NCBI RefSeq assembly: GCF_009663395.1
Contig: NZ_QKNW01000001.1
Span: 124,001 to 188,000 of the forward strand
DNA length: 64,000 bases
Reading direction: 5' to 3'
Source of the DNA: Halosegnis longus
GTDB taxonomy: Archaea > Halobacteriota > Halobacteria > Halobacteriales > Haloarculaceae
Part shown: positions 8,593 to 17,810 of the stretch, piece after piece
How positions within the stretch are numbered: position 1 is the first letter of the stretch
Layout of the letters: every line of letters begins with the position of its first letter
Translations under genes and position numbers: made by a program
The notes under the pieces: model-generated
The model's database searches: none
Told to the model about the DNA's origin: nothing
What the model saw: the letters and a program-made list of their open reading frames with translations, nothing else

Positions 8593-9699
8593 ATGGGAGC
8601 TAGTGCAGCAACCGCACGCAGTCGGGAACTTCTGGCCCGCCTCGCCCTCGTCCTCACGGTCGGTGGCGCCGCGGTGTTACTGCTCGATCTGCTCGCACAG
8701 CTCGCGCGGGTGGATCTCTGGATACTAGGCGGTGAGCTGGCATTCTCACAGCTCGTGACGTATCTCTGGACGGGGCTTATCCTCGGATTGATTATCGGAC
8801 TCGCCGGGGTCGGGCTCTCCTTGACGTACAGCATTCTCAACTTCGCCAACTTCGCGCACGGCGATTATCTGACGCTGGGTGCCTTCTCCGGCTGGTCGGT
8901 CGCGTACGTCATCGCCGGGCTCGGCACCATCGACCTCGCGAGTCTCATCCTCGTGGACGCACCGTCGAGTAACGTGGGCGCGAGCGTGACCAGCACGCCC
9001 GTTGCCGTCATCTTCGGACTGCTCGCCGCAATCATCGTGACAATCGTGCTCGGGCTGGGGCTCGATAGAGTGGTGTACAAGCCGATGCGCAACTCCGAGG
9101 GCATCTCGCTGCTCATCGCCAGCATCGGTGTCGCGTTCATCCTCCGATACCTCGCGGCGCTCATCTTCGGAACGGGTCGCCGTGGCGTCACGGCCGCAGG
9201 CGAGGTTCCGAGCATGACCCTGCTCGGCGTCAGCGTCAACGCTCACCAACTGACAATCGTCGTCGTGGCCATCGTCGCGATGTTGGCCATCCATCTCCTC
9301 TTACAGCGGACGAAAATCGGGAAGGCGATGCGAGCGATGGCCGACAACCGCGACCTCGCACGGATTACCGGAATTCCGACCGAGCGCATGATTACCGCGA
9401 CGTGGGTGCTCGGCAGCGGGCTCGCGGGGGCATCGGGGTACATGCTCGTGCTCACGCGCGGGACCCTCGGCTTCAACGACGGGTATCTGCTCTTGTTGCT
9501 CATCTTCGCTGCGGTCATCCTCGGCGGAATCGGGTCCGTCTACGGGGCCATCGTCGGTGGCCTGCTCATCGGTATCACGAGCCGTGTCGCACTCGTCTGG
9601 GTGCCCGGTGAGTTCGGTCGCCCGGTCGCGTTCGGGCTGATGATTCTGCTCCTGTTGTTCCGACCGTCCGGCCTGTTCGGGGGGGTGGAGACAGCATGA
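8593..9699 (+). CDS. livH: Branched-chain amino acid ABC transporter permease (LivH type)
   Basis: 368 residues with about nine hydrophobic segments. Family signatures: YSILNFANFAHGD (SILNFAHG-type motif), FILRYLAALIFG, and MRAMADNRDLARITGI in the EAA-like loop that contacts the ATPases. First gene of a five-gene transporter set. It pairs with the LivM-type permease, whose start overlaps its stop (ATGA). N-terminal extension of about 55 residues contains an additional helix before the canonical core. Substrate may be branched-chain amino acids, other amides or urea; the sequence alone does not decide. Confidence 0.92.
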   Translation: MGASAATARSRELLARLALVLTVGGAAVLLLDLLAQLARVDLWILGGELAFSQLVTYLWTGLILGLIIGLAGVGLSLTYSILNFANFAHGDYLTLGAFSGWSVAYVIAGLGTIDLASLILVDAPSSNVGASVTSTPVAVIFGLLAAIIVTIVLGLGLDRVVYKPMRNSEGISLLIASIGVAFILRYLAALIFGTGRRGVTAAGEVPSMTLLGVSVNAHQLTIVVVAIVAMLAIHLLLQRTKIGKAMRAMADNRDLARITGIPTERMITATWVLGSGLAGASGYMLVLTRGTLGFNDGYLLLLLIFAAVILGGIGSVYGAIVGGLLIGITSRVALVWVPGEFGRPVAFGLMILLLLFRPSGLFGGVETA

Positions 9700-10994
9700 G
9701 CACCGACACAGAGGGCCGCTCGCGGCTCGTGACGGATTCGGGATACATCGCGGGAGCGATGTTGCTGTTGTACGTCGTCTTCCTCATCCTGGGGACACTG
9801 CAGGGATACCCGCTTGAGGGTATCATCTCCAGTCTCCAGCGCGTGACCTTCCTCGTCGCGGTGTACGGACTCGCCGTGCTCGCGTTGAACCTCCACTGGG
9901 GATACGCTGGGCTGTTCAACATCGGCGTTGCCGGCTTCATGGCCGTCGGTGTGTACACCAGCATCATGCTGACCGCGCCGGTGGGTGCGAGTCCGCCGGG
10001 ACTCGGTCTGCCGCTTCCGATTGGTATCATCGGCGGGATGCTCGCGGCCGCATTCGTCGGACTCATCGCCGGATTGCCGGCGCTGCGGCTTCGTTCCGAT
10101 TATCTCGCCATCATGACGGTCGCAGTGAGCGAGATTATCCGATTTACCTACAACTCCAACACGTTCAGCCAGTACACCGGCGGTGCAAGCGGCTTCGGCT
10201 CGATTCCGCCGAGCCCGATTCGAGAGCTGCTCTTACAGGACGCCTCGTCGATCATCTCGGAGCCGACCGCGCTCGGTGCAGCCGTCTTCGGATTCATGGA
10301 GTTCCCGGGCATCGAGCAGCTCGAAATCGGGCGAGCGCTCACGATAAACATCTTCTCGACGCTGCTCATCGTGCTCGTCTTGATCGTCGTCTATCTGTTC
10401 CTCGTGCGGGCGGTGAACTCACCGTACGGGCGCGTCCTCAAGTCGATTCGCGAAGACGAGGTCGCGGCCCAGTCGCTCGGGAAGAACACGAGCCGCTTCA
10501 AGCTGAAGACGTTCATGCTCGGGTGTGCCCTGATGGGACTTGCCGGCATCATGTGGTTCGGCGCAGTCGGGCAGAGCTCCGTCTACCCGAACGCCTTCCG
10601 CCCGGAGATTACGTTCTACATCTTCATCGCGCTCATCATCGGCGGGGCCGGCTCGAACACCGGGAGCATCCTCGGTGGTGCGCTGTTTGCCGGCTTGCTG
10701 TTCGAGGCTCCGCCGCGGGTCGCGACCATCCTCACCGACGCGCTCGGCGTCTCGAACACGCCAGACACGATTATCGCCGCGTTGGCACCGATAGCGAGCG
10801 GGCAACTCACCCCGATGCTCGGCTTCCTGCTCGACAACATGAGTCAACTCCGATTCATCTTCGTGGGCGTACTGCTCATCTACCTGATACAGCGGCGACC
10901 GGACGGGCTGTTGGGCCACCGCTCGGAGATTGCGGCGGCCACGGACCTCTCGGTCCGCCCGTCACAGTCACAGGGAGGTGAGACCGATGAGTGA
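9696..10994 (+). CDS. livM: Branched-chain amino acid ABC transporter permease (LivM type)
   Basis: 432 residues, longer than bacterial LivM (about 350-420) because of a loop after residue 160. Signatures: LNLHWGYAGLFNIGVAGFM, LPALRLRSDYLAIMTVA, SIREDEVAAQSLGKNT (ATPase-contact loop) and IIGGAGSNTGSILGGALF. Second permease half of the channel. Overlaps the preceding gene by 4 bases and the following ATPase gene by 8 bases, so the set is one operon. Confidence 0.92.
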   Translation: MSTDTEGRSRLVTDSGYIAGAMLLLYVVFLILGTLQGYPLEGIISSLQRVTFLVAVYGLAVLALNLHWGYAGLFNIGVAGFMAVGVYTSIMLTAPVGASPPGLGLPLPIGIIGGMLAAAFVGLIAGLPALRLRSDYLAIMTVAVSEIIRFTYNSNTFSQYTGGASGFGSIPPSPIRELLLQDASSIISEPTALGAAVFGFMEFPGIEQLEIGRALTINIFSTLLIVLVLIVVYLFLVRAVNSPYGRVLKSIREDEVAAQSLGKNTSRFKLKTFMLGCALMGLAGIMWFGAVGQSSVYPNAFRPEITFYIFIALIIGGAGSNTGSILGGALFAGLLFEAPPRVATILTDALGVSNTPDTIIAALAPIASGQLTPMLGFLLDNMSQLRFIFVGVLLIYLIQRRPDGLLGHRSEIAAATDLSVRPSQSQGGETDE

Positions 10995-11877
10995 CGAACC
11001 CGGACCGGCGACGACGAACATCCCGGACGACGTGGAGACGCCCGACGAACTCGACCCGGAGAGCCACGACTCGGCGGTCGAGGAGGCGGCAAAGCGAACC
11101 CCGCGGGGAATCCCGCTGCGCGTCGACGGGCTTCGCAAGGAGTTCGGCGGTATCACCGCCGTCGACGGGGCCAGCTTCCAGGTCGAAGCCGGCTCGCTGA
11201 CGGGCCTCATCGGCCCGAACGGGGCCGGCAAGTCGACGACGTTCAACTGCATCACTGGCGTCCACAGGCCGACGGCCGGGCAGGTCCAGTTCAACGGCGA
11301 GAACATCACCGGGCTGGAGCCACACGAGGTCGCAAACCGCGGGCTCGTTCGCACGTTCCAGATTGCCCGTGAACTCGAGGAGATGACCGTCCTCGAGAAC
11401 ATGATGCTCGCGCCGAAACACCAGCGCGGCGAGTCGATTGTCCGGTCGGTGACGCCGGGGCTTCGGCGCGACGTGATCAGTCAGGAAGAGGAACTCCGCG
11501 AGGAGGTCTGGGAGATGTTGGAGTTCTTCGAGTTAGACCACCTCGCCGAGACGGAAGCCGGAACGCTCTCCGGTGGCCAACGGAAGCTGCTGGAGATGGC
11601 GCGCGCGCTGATGACCGACCCCGAGATGGTGTTGCTCGACGAGCCACTCGCGGGGGTGAATCCGACGTTAGAGGAGAAGCTCCTCGAACGGATTCACGAG
11701 CTACGGGAGGACGGGTACACCTTCCTCTTCGTCGAGCACGATATGGATATCATCATGGAACACTGTGAACACATCATCGTCATGCACCAAGGGAAGGTGT
11801 TGGCCGAGGGTGACGCCGACGACATCCGCAACAACGAAGCTGTCGTCGAGGCGTACCTCGGGGAGGATATCTCGTGA
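10987..11877 (+). CDS. livG: Branched-chain amino acid ABC transporter ATP-binding protein (LivG type)
   Basis: 296 residues from ATG at 10987, preceded by GGTGAG as a possible ribosome-binding sequence. A 38-residue acidic N-terminal extension precedes the ATPase. Walker A GPNGAGKS near residue 76, LivG-typical RGLVRTFQIAREL, ABC signature LSGGQRK near 194, Walker B MVLLDEPLAGVNP. Powers import together with LivF. Starts inside livM and its stop overlaps the GTG of livF. Confidence 0.94.
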   Translation: MSDEPGPATTNIPDDVETPDELDPESHDSAVEEAAKRTPRGIPLRVDGLRKEFGGITAVDGASFQVEAGSLTGLIGPNGAGKSTTFNCITGVHRPTAGQVQFNGENITGLEPHEVANRGLVRTFQIARELEEMTVLENMMLAPKHQRGESIVRSVTPGLRRDVISQEEELREEVWEMLEFFELDHLAETEAGTLSGGQRKLLEMARALMTDPEMVLLDEPLAGVNPTLEEKLLERIHELREDGYTFLFVEHDMDIIMEHCEHIIVMHQGKVLAEGDADDIRNNEAVVEAYLGEDIS

Positions 11878-12602
11878 GCGACTTCAAGACGAGCGACGAG
11901 GGATTGTTGCAGGTGTCGGCGCTGGACGCCGGCTACGGCGACCTCCAGATTCTCACCGGCGTGGACATGAACGTCGACGACGGCGAGTACGTCACCATTG
12001 TCGGCCCGAACGGGGCCGGCAAGTCGACGGTGATGAAGTCGGTGTTCGGCCTCACGACGTACATGGACGGCACCATCGAGTTCCGCGGCGACGAGATCCA
12101 GGGAAGCAACCCCGAGGACATCATCCACCTCGGACTCAGCTACGTCCCACAGAACGGGAACATCTTCGAGTCGCTCAGCGTGCGGGAGAACCTGGAGATG
12201 GGTGCGTACATCCTCGACTCGGTGCCCGAAGACCAGATTCAGGCGGTGTACGACCGCTTCCCCATCCTCGAAGAGCGGAGCGAACAGGAGGCCGGCACGA
12301 TGTCCGGCGGTCAACGCCAGATGCTCGCGATGGGTCGGGCGCTGATGCTCGACCCCGACCTGCTCATGTTGGACGAGCCGTCGGCCGGGCTCGCGCCCGA
12401 CCTCGTTGAGGAGATGTTCGACCGCATCGACCGTATCAACGAGGCCGGTACCTCGGTGTTGATGGTCGAGCAGAACGCCAAGGAGGCGCTGCGCCGCTGT
12501 GACCGCGGCTACGTGCTGGTCAACGGCGAAAATAGATACATGGATTCAGGTGAAGCCCTGCTCGGAGACGAGCAGGTCAGACAGGATTTCCTCGGCGGCT
12601 GA
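11874..12602 (+). CDS. livF: Branched-chain amino acid ABC transporter ATP-binding protein (LivF type)
   Basis: 242 residues, GTG start in a GTGA overlap with livG. Walker A GPNGAGKS near residue 44, LSYVPQNGNIFESLSVREN as in LivF, signature MSGGQRQ near 143, Walker B LLMLDEPSAGLAP, H-loop replaced by Gln as usual in LivF (VEQNAKEAL). Second ATPase of the transporter and last gene of the operon. Only 3 bases separate it from the convergent binding-protein gene. Confidence 0.94.
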   Translation: MSDFKTSDEGLLQVSALDAGYGDLQILTGVDMNVDDGEYVTIVGPNGAGKSTVMKSVFGLTTYMDGTIEFRGDEIQGSNPEDIIHLGLSYVPQNGNIFESLSVRENLEMGAYILDSVPEDQIQAVYDRFPILEERSEQEAGTMSGGQRQMLAMGRALMLDPDLLMLDEPSAGLAPDLVEEMFDRIDRINEAGTSVLMVEQNAKEALRRCDRGYVLVNGENRYMDSGEALLGDEQVRQDFLGG

Positions 12603-12605
12603 GGA

Positions 12606-13904
12606 TTAGCTGTACTGAATCTCGTCGATGGTGCGGATACCGCCGCCTTCTTCGAAGCCGAAGTACTGGTAGGTCGCCGCCTGCAGGTCGCCGTTCTCGT
12701 CGAAGTCGACGGCGCTGGAGGCACCGACGTACTGAATCTCGGTTCCCTCTGCGGCCATCGCGAGCCCCTCGCCGAGGTTGCTCGGCATCACTTCCTCGCC
12801 GCCGGGGTTGGCGACGTTCTGCATCTCCTGGGCGATCGCCGCACCGTCGTTCTCACCGGCGGCCGCGTTGGCGAGCAGACAGACTGCGGTCGCGTCGAAC
12901 GCCTGCGAGGTGAACACGCCCGGCTCGCTGTCGTACTCGTTTTGATACTGTTCGGCGAAGTAGTCACGACCCGGTCCGGCGGCGAGGGGAGCCGTGCCCT
13001 TCACGTTCTCCATCGCGTTGCCGACCTCCGAGGGGAGCGCCGAGTCCTGGAGGCCGTCCGTGACGAGAATCGGGAGCGAGCCGTCGTAGTTGGAGTAGTA
13101 GTCGCGGAACAGCTGAATCCCCGATTCGGGGTAGCCGATGACGATGAGGATATCCGGGTCGTCGGCGAGCGCGTCCGAGAGTCGCGCGGCGTAGGAGCTC
13201 TGTGACTGCTCGAAGGCGACCGTCGTCTGGACGGTGCCGCCGTCGCTCTCGAATGCCGACGAGAAGCTCTCGGACAGCAGCTGTCCGTAGGAGTTGTTGA
13301 CGTACAGCGTCGCGGCCGTACTCGCGTTTTCACGCTCCATCGCGACCTGCGAGAGCACCTCACCCTGAAGCGCGTCCGTCGGCGGGGTGCGGTAAACGAG
13401 ACCGTTGTCTTCGAGGTCCGTAATCGCGGGGGAGGTGGACGCCGGCGAGCAGCCGACGATGCCGTTCGGGATGAGGACGTTCTCGTACACGGCGATGGAA
13501 ACCTCGGAGGAGGCGGCTCCCGTAATCGCCGGGTACCCCTGATTGTTCAGGTTGTTCGCAGCCGAGACCCCGGCATTGGGGTTCGTCTGGGTGTCGCCGA
13601 CGGTGTAGTCGAGTTCGAAGGGGTTGTCCTCGTCGTCCTCGAGCAGGGCGAACGGGAGAATCGCACCGTCGCGAATCGCGGTGCCGAGGCTGGCGAGGTC
13701 GCCGGTCTCGGGCATCAGGACGCCCTGTCGGAGCGTGCGGTCGGTGGAACCGCCGCCACCGCCGCCACCACCACCGCCGCTGCTGTTGTCGCCACCGTCG
13801 CCGCCATCTCCGTTGTCGCCGCCACTGGAACAGCCGGCGAGTCCGGCCATCCCGGCGACGCCGAGACCGCGAAGCACAGTTCGTCGATTGAGTCGTTCTG
13901 ACAT
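12606..13904 (-). CDS. livJ: Tat-exported lipoprotein, branched-chain amino acid-type ABC substrate-binding protein
   Basis: 432 residues from ATG at 13904. N-terminus has the Tat motif NRRTVLRGLG, a short hydrophobic stretch and lipobox LAGC with the lipidated Cys at about residue 25. A Gly/Asp/Ser linker with a run of ten glycines follows, then a type I periplasmic-binding fold (LPETGDLA-like start, AGVSAANNLNNQGYPAITGAASSEV). It binds the ligand outside the cell and delivers it to the permeases. Convergent with livF and with its own promoter, so the binding protein can be expressed separately from the pump. Haloarchaea often keep it in one cluster. Confidence 0.92.
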   Translation of the reverse strand: MSERLNRRTVLRGLGVAGMAGLAGCSSGGDNGDGGDGGDNSSGGGGGGGGGGSTDRTLRQGVLMPETGDLASLGTAIRDGAILPFALLEDDEDNPFELDYTVGDTQTNPNAGVSAANNLNNQGYPAITGAASSEVSIAVYENVLIPNGIVGCSPASTSPAITDLEDNGLVYRTPPTDALQGEVLSQVAMERENASTAATLYVNNSYGQLLSESFSSAFESDGGTVQTTVAFEQSQSSYAARLSDALADDPDILIVIGYPESGIQLFRDYYSNYDGSLPILVTDGLQDSALPSEVGNAMENVKGTAPLAAGPGRDYFAEQYQNEYDSEPGVFTSQAFDATAVCLLANAAAGENDGAAIAQEMQNVANPGGEEVMPSNLGEGLAMAAEGTEIQYVGASSAVDFDENGDLQAATYQYFGFEEGGGIRTIDEIQYS

Positions 13905-13930
13905 ACCACGCGTGGGTAACGTGGGAGGGG

Positions 13931-13938
13931 TAATAAAC
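13931..13938 (-). promoter_or_regulatory. TATA box for the binding-protein gene
   Basis: On the minus strand GTTTATTA lies about 30 bases upstream of the ATG at 13904, predicting a nearly leaderless transcript and supporting that start over the longer frame to 13946. Confidence 0.6.
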
Positions 13939-13964
13939 GTGCGCACCGGTGCGACCGTTGCGGG

Positions 13965-14723
13965 TTACCGGAACTCGACGGTCGTCTCCTCGTGGCGACA
14001 GGTTTCGAGCGCGTGTTTCGCGTCCATGCCGGCCGCCTGCGCGGTTCGTGCTCGACCGACACCGACCTTCAGTTCGACGCCGACGTCCTCGCGGACGTGG
14101 TCGATAGCCGACTGGTAGGCGTCGCCGTCCATCGCCGGACAGACCGCGATGATGTTGTCGCCCCCGACGAAGAAGGAGAGCCCGTCGTGTTCCTCGCGCA
14201 TGTGCTTCATCAGGCTCGCGTACCCCTGCTCGATCTGGATGAAGGAGTCGTACTCGTTGAGCTGGTCGGTGTACTTGCCCGTGGCGTCGTTCACGTCGAA
14301 GTGCGCAATCTGTACGTCCTCGTCGGTGCGGTCGGCCTCGGCGAGCGGGTCACCACGGAGCACCTCGGTCCGGGCGGCGTCCTGTGCGGAGCCGGCCTCC
14401 TGGAGGTGTTCGGTGGCCGTTCCGAGCGCTCTCGTGGGGTTGGCGTCCGTCTCGACGCCCAGCGAGATGGTGACGGGGTAGCGGTTGCTGACCGACTCCT
14501 GAATCAGGGCGTGGTCGTCGGCGTCCAGCCCGTTCGTCACGGCGATCATGTTGTCGAAGCGGGTGAAGAAGACGTACCCCTCGCGGTTGCCGAACAGCTG
14601 TGAGAGATCGGCGTACAGCCGGGACTGGAGCGTCTGGAGGTCCACCTCGCGGCGCGGCTCCGGCGTCACCGTCCACGGTCCGTAGTTGTCGATTTGGATG
14701 AGCGTAATCTGCGTGTTCGTCAC
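13965..14723 (-). CDS. GTP cyclohydrolase III
   Basis: 252 residues from a GTG at 14723; family members begin TNTQ(I/V)TLIQIDNYGPWT, fixing the start. Two halves are recognisably repeated: FFTRFDNMIAV near residue 55 and FFVGGDNIIAVCP near 185, the palm/nucleotidyl-cyclase-like fold of this archaeal enzyme. It converts GTP to 2-amino-5-formylamino-6-ribosylaminopyrimidinone phosphate, the first step for archaeal riboflavin/F420 precursors. The GTG overlaps the stop of the Yip1 gene (GTGA), so the two are co-translated. Confidence 0.93.
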   Translation of the reverse strand: MTNTQITLIQIDNYGPWTVTPEPRREVDLQTLQSRLYADLSQLFGNREGYVFFTRFDNMIAVTNGLDADDHALIQESVSNRYPVTISLGVETDANPTRALGTATEHLQEAGSAQDAARTEVLRGDPLAEADRTDEDVQIAHFDVNDATGKYTDQLNEYDSFIQIEQGYASLMKHMREEHDGLSFFVGGDNIIAVCPAMDGDAYQSAIDHVREDVGVELKVGVGRARTAQAAGMDAKHALETCRHEETTVEFR

Positions 14724-15424
14724 ACCGGCGGTTCGCGGGCGGCGAGTAACTGTGTTTCCATCTCTCCCGCCGGCGGCGAACGCGAGATGATATCGACGCC
14801 GACGAGCGCCTCCAGCGAGTAGAGCCCGCCGAAGAAGTAGCCGAACACGATGACGGCCGGAATCGCCACGACGACGACTGCACGCGGGGTCGAGATATTG
14901 TGGACGGTCGCCATCCCGACGACGAGCAGTCCACAGCCCCACAGCGCGAGGCCGACACGCCACGCGGCCACGACCTCGGCAACAAGGGGTGTTCCCGCGA
15001 GCATCGGTGGCACCCCGACGCCGGCGAGTGCCATCGGCGCGGTCGCGTACGCGAGCACCTGCACGGTCTTGCTCACCCCGCCGCGGTCGCGCACGAGCGC
15101 GATGGTCAACACGACCTGCAGTGCGGCGACGAGGTGGAGACCGACCGGGCCGATGATGAACGTCGCGAGGAGCAATCCCACGAGGACGGACGCCGCCTCG
15201 CTCGCGAAGAACCCGGGGCGAGCGGAAGGAAGCGTGGCGAACCGCGTCGCCGTGTAACAGAAGGAGACGACGATGACGAAGCTGAGTCCCGGCGACTGGT
15301 CGCCCGGCGAGATGCCGTTGTGGAAGAAGCGCCGCGGTCGCGTGAGCAGTTCCAGCCACGCCCGCACCAGCCCGCGCGGTCCGCGCTCGCGGCCCCCTTC
15401 GGGATTCTCGACCCACGTAGTCAC
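14720..15424 (-). CDS. Yip1-domain membrane protein
   Basis: 234 residues with five to six hydrophobic segments. The LVRAWLELLTRPRRFF start and the FFHNGISPGDQSPGLSF segment, followed by alternating helices and LAYATAPMALAGVG, are typical of haloarchaeal Yip1-family proteins. Role unknown (membrane organisation suspected). Its end overlaps the start of the GTP cyclohydrolase III gene by four bases. Upstream, a 39-base gap separates it from the thymidine kinase gene on the same strand. Confidence 0.82.
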   Translation of the reverse strand: MTTWVENPEGGRERGPRGLVRAWLELLTRPRRFFHNGISPGDQSPGLSFVIVVSFCYTATRFATLPSARPGFFASEAASVLVGLLLATFIIGPVGLHLVAALQVVLTIALVRDRGGVSKTVQVLAYATAPMALAGVGVPPMLAGTPLVAEVVAAWRVGLALWGCGLLVVGMATVHNISTPRAVVVVAIPAVIVFGYFFGGLYSLEALVGVDIISRSPPAGEMETQLLAAREPPV

Positions 15425-15463
15425 ACCGAGACGTTACAGGGGCCCGGACTAAGCGGTTCCGGG

Positions 15464-16048
15464 CTAGTCCCGTCGGACGACGTGGCAGTTGCGACACCGC
15501 GCCTCGTAGGACTCCTCCGCGCCGACGAGCACCGTCGGGTCGTCGTAGTGGGCCGGCTCCCCCTCGATGAGTCGCTGATTGCGAGAGGCCGGCTCGCCAC
15601 ACTGCGAGCAGATCGCTTGGTACTTGTCGACGTACTCGGCGATAGCCATCAGCTCCGGGAGCGGGTGAAACGGCTCGCCGCGGAACGTCTGGTCCGTGCC
15701 CGAGACGAGGACGCGTCTCCCCTCGGCGGCCAACTCCTCGCAGGCGTCGACCAGCGACCCCGAAAAGAAGTTCGCCTCGTCGATGGCGACGACCTCCTCG
15801 CCGTTGAGCGCGTCGTGAATCCCGGGACCGGGGTCGTCGCTGTCGACGACGGTGGCCTGAATCTGTTGGCCGACGTGGCTCCCGATGGTGGCCGTGCCGT
15901 AGCGGTCGTCGAGCGCGGGCGTGAAGGCGGCGACCGACTGGCCCGCGATTTCCGCGCGACGGACGCGACGGAGGAGCTCCTCCGTCTTTCCGGAGAACAT
16001 CGAGCCGGTCACGACCTCGACCCACCCGCTGTTCGTGATGGCGTGCAT
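15464..16048 (-). CDS. tdk: Thymidine kinase
   Basis: 194 residues from ATG at 16048 (an ATG four codons upstream is an alternative). Walker A GSMFSGKT (about 15-22), Walker B-like VVAIDEANFF, and two pairs of cysteines CSQC and CRNC in the C-terminal lasso/zinc domain, as in type II thymidine kinases. Phosphorylates thymidine to dTMP in the salvage pathway. Its upstream region is shared with a divergent lipoprotein gene. Confidence 0.93.
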   Translation of the reverse strand: MHAITNSGWVEVVTGSMFSGKTEELLRRVRRAEIAGQSVAAFTPALDDRYGTATIGSHVGQQIQATVVDSDDPGPGIHDALNGEEVVAIDEANFFSGSLVDACEELAAEGRRVLVSGTDQTFRGEPFHPLPELMAIAEYVDKYQAICSQCGEPASRNQRLIEGEPAHYDDPTVLVGAEESYEARCRNCHVVRRD

Positions 16049-16133
16049 ACTCGGGTGCACGCGGTCACGGAGAAAGTCGTTGCGTTCGTCAGTGGTCGTG
16101 CGTGTTTTTATTCCCGGACCCCACGCGACGGGT

Positions 16134-17150
16134 ATGCCCTCCAGACGAACAGTGCTTGCCGCCCTCGGTACCGTCGCCGTCGCCGGCTGTACGCAGTCGG
16201 GCGAGATGGGAACGGCTCCGGCGACCCCGTCGCCGACCCCGACGCCGGAACCCACCCTGCCGACCGGCGTCACACGGGTCGACAGCGGGTTCACCATCGA
16301 CGCGTCGGCGATAGCCGCGACCGACGTGACGGTCGATGCGAGCACGGTCCAGTACACCGAGCCGACTGAAATCACGTACGGCTTCAACGGGATTGTCGAC
16401 GGAACCCGACTCTACGAGCCGACCGGCGACGACCGGCTCCACTACGGACAGGCGATACCGACGGACGAGACTCCGGGCGTGCGGCTCATTCCGGTGTACG
16501 ACGGCGAGCAGTTCACCTATCGGGCGTACGCCAACGCCGCGTTCCGGGCGGCGGCGGAGTGGCACCTCGCGGTGCTTCGGCTCCCGGAGTTCGCCCCCGA
16601 CGGGGAGACAGGCGTCGTCGAATCCCGACAGGTGACCTTCGAGTCGGTGGCGAACACGGCGTTGGGCGTGGTGTCGGCACGAAACGAGCCGCTGGGTGTG
16701 CCCCCGACGGAGCCGGCCGGCGTCGCCGTGTTGAACTACGAGTACGACACACAGGAGCGCCAGCCGGACGACGCGGTGGGAGTCGCGCTCGTGCCCGCAG
16801 CCCGGACGAGTCCGACGCCAGACACACCGGCGGTGGCGTTCGCCTTCGAGTTCGACGGGGGCGGTGACGGCTTCGGCACGGGGACGAACGACCGCGTGAC
16901 GATTACCCACGAGGGTGGCGACACCGTCTCGGGCGAGTCGCTGTCGGTGACGGTCGACGGGAGGGCGGTCGCTGCGACCACAGGAGTCGCGTACGAGACG
17001 CAGTTCCCGTCGTCGGTGCAGGCGGGTGACGCGGCCGTCGTCACGGCGACGGAGGCGGGGGCGCTCGAATCGGGTGCCGAGCTTCGCGTCGTCTGGTCGG
17101 GCGAACGGTCGAAGCAGGTGCTCGCCGCGGCGGCGCTTCCCGAATCGTGA
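16134..17150 (+). CDS. Haloarchaeal Tat lipoprotein of unknown function
   Basis: 338 residues from ATG at 16134. MPSRRTVLAALG is a Tat-type signal and VAVAGC a lipobox, lipid Cys near residue 19. A Pro/Thr linker follows (PTPTPEP), then a beta-rich acidic body without recognised catalytic motif. Exported and anchored to the outer face of the membrane. The frame upstream to 15921 overlaps tdk and is rejected because the signal sequence fixes the start. Ends one base before the stop of the convergent FMN reductase gene. Confidence 0.75.
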   Translation: MPSRRTVLAALGTVAVAGCTQSGEMGTAPATPSPTPTPEPTLPTGVTRVDSGFTIDASAIAATDVTVDASTVQYTEPTEITYGFNGIVDGTRLYEPTGDDRLHYGQAIPTDETPGVRLIPVYDGEQFTYRAYANAAFRAAAEWHLAVLRLPEFAPDGETGVVESRQVTFESVANTALGVVSARNEPLGVPPTEPAGVAVLNYEYDTQERQPDDAVGVALVPAARTSPTPDTPAVAFAFEFDGGGDGFGTGTNDRVTITHEGGDTVSGESLSVTVDGRAVAATTGVAYETQFPSSVQAGDAAVVTATEAGALESGAELRVVWSGERSKQVLAAAALPES

Positions 17151-17705
17151 CTACTCGCGGACGCGCTCGTCCGGTTCGATCGCCGCGTACGCGACCAGCT
17201 GTTCGCCCAGTTTCGCGACGCGGTCGGCGTACTGCTGGTCGGTGAGCACGCCGTCCTCGAACCGGGAGCTCGCGTTCTGTATCGCGACCTGGTGGGGGAC
17301 GACCCACGCGCCGACGGCGCGCGCGACGATGCGCAGGTGGTCGAGCGGGCTGGAGGAGTAGCCGCCGCCGGCGACGGTGAGCAGGCCGACGGTCGTCTCG
17401 TCGAACTCGTCGAAGCCACAGTAGTCGAGCGCGTTCTTCAACACGCCCGAGTAGGAGGCGTGGTAGTTCGGCGTTCCGAGGATGACGGCGTCGGCGCGTT
17501 CGATCCGCGCGAGCAGGTCGGCGCTGTCGCCCGGTGCATCCTGGTCGTGGTTGTACGGCGGGAGGTCGAACGCCCGCAGGTCGATGAGGTCGGTCTCGAC
17601 GTGGTCGTAGTCGGCCGCAGTATCGAGGGCGTGCTCGCAGGCGAGTCGCGTGTAGCTGGTCTCGCGGAGGCTGCCGACGAGCGCGGCGACGCGAACGGTG
17701 TCCAT
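17151..17705 (-). CDS. NADPH-dependent FMN reductase (flavodoxin-like)
   Basis: 184 residues. N-terminal GSLRETSYTRLA (about 11-22) is the FMN phosphate loop, LGTPNYHASYSGVLKNALD (about 74-92) the conserved flavin-binding segment, and TVAGGGYSSSP the third loop. This matches the NADPH-dependent FMN reductase / chromate reductase fold, a cytoplasmic oxidoreductase using NAD(P)H. Physiological acceptor unknown. Convergent with the lipoprotein gene and divergent from a small membrane-protein gene. Confidence 0.88.
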   Translation of the reverse strand: MDTVRVAALVGSLRETSYTRLACEHALDTAADYDHVETDLIDLRAFDLPPYNHDQDAPGDSADLLARIERADAVILGTPNYHASYSGVLKNALDYCGFDEFDETTVGLLTVAGGGYSSSPLDHLRIVARAVGAWVVPHQVAIQNASSRFEDGVLTDQQYADRVAKLGEQLVAYAAIEPDERVRE

Positions 17706-17783
17706 ACTCCCACTGTCGGGTCGCCGTACATATCGGCTGTTGTCGGGGACGCGCTCTCGGCGGCGAAGGTTTTTGTTCTCCGG

Positions 17784-17790
17784 CTATATG
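17784..17790 (+). promoter_or_regulatory. TATA-like element for membrane-protein gene at 17811
   Basis: CTATATG about 25 bases before the ATG at 17811, consistent with a leaderless transcript and used to choose that start over the ATG at 17865. Confidence 0.5.
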
Positions 17791-17810
17791 TCGTTCAGCC
17801 GTGGGGAAAT

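Noticed and set aside
16089..16910. 273-codon minus-strand frame opposite the lipoprotein gene
   Set aside because: The plus strand carries a clear Tat signal and lipobox; the minus frame is Arg-rich and without motif.
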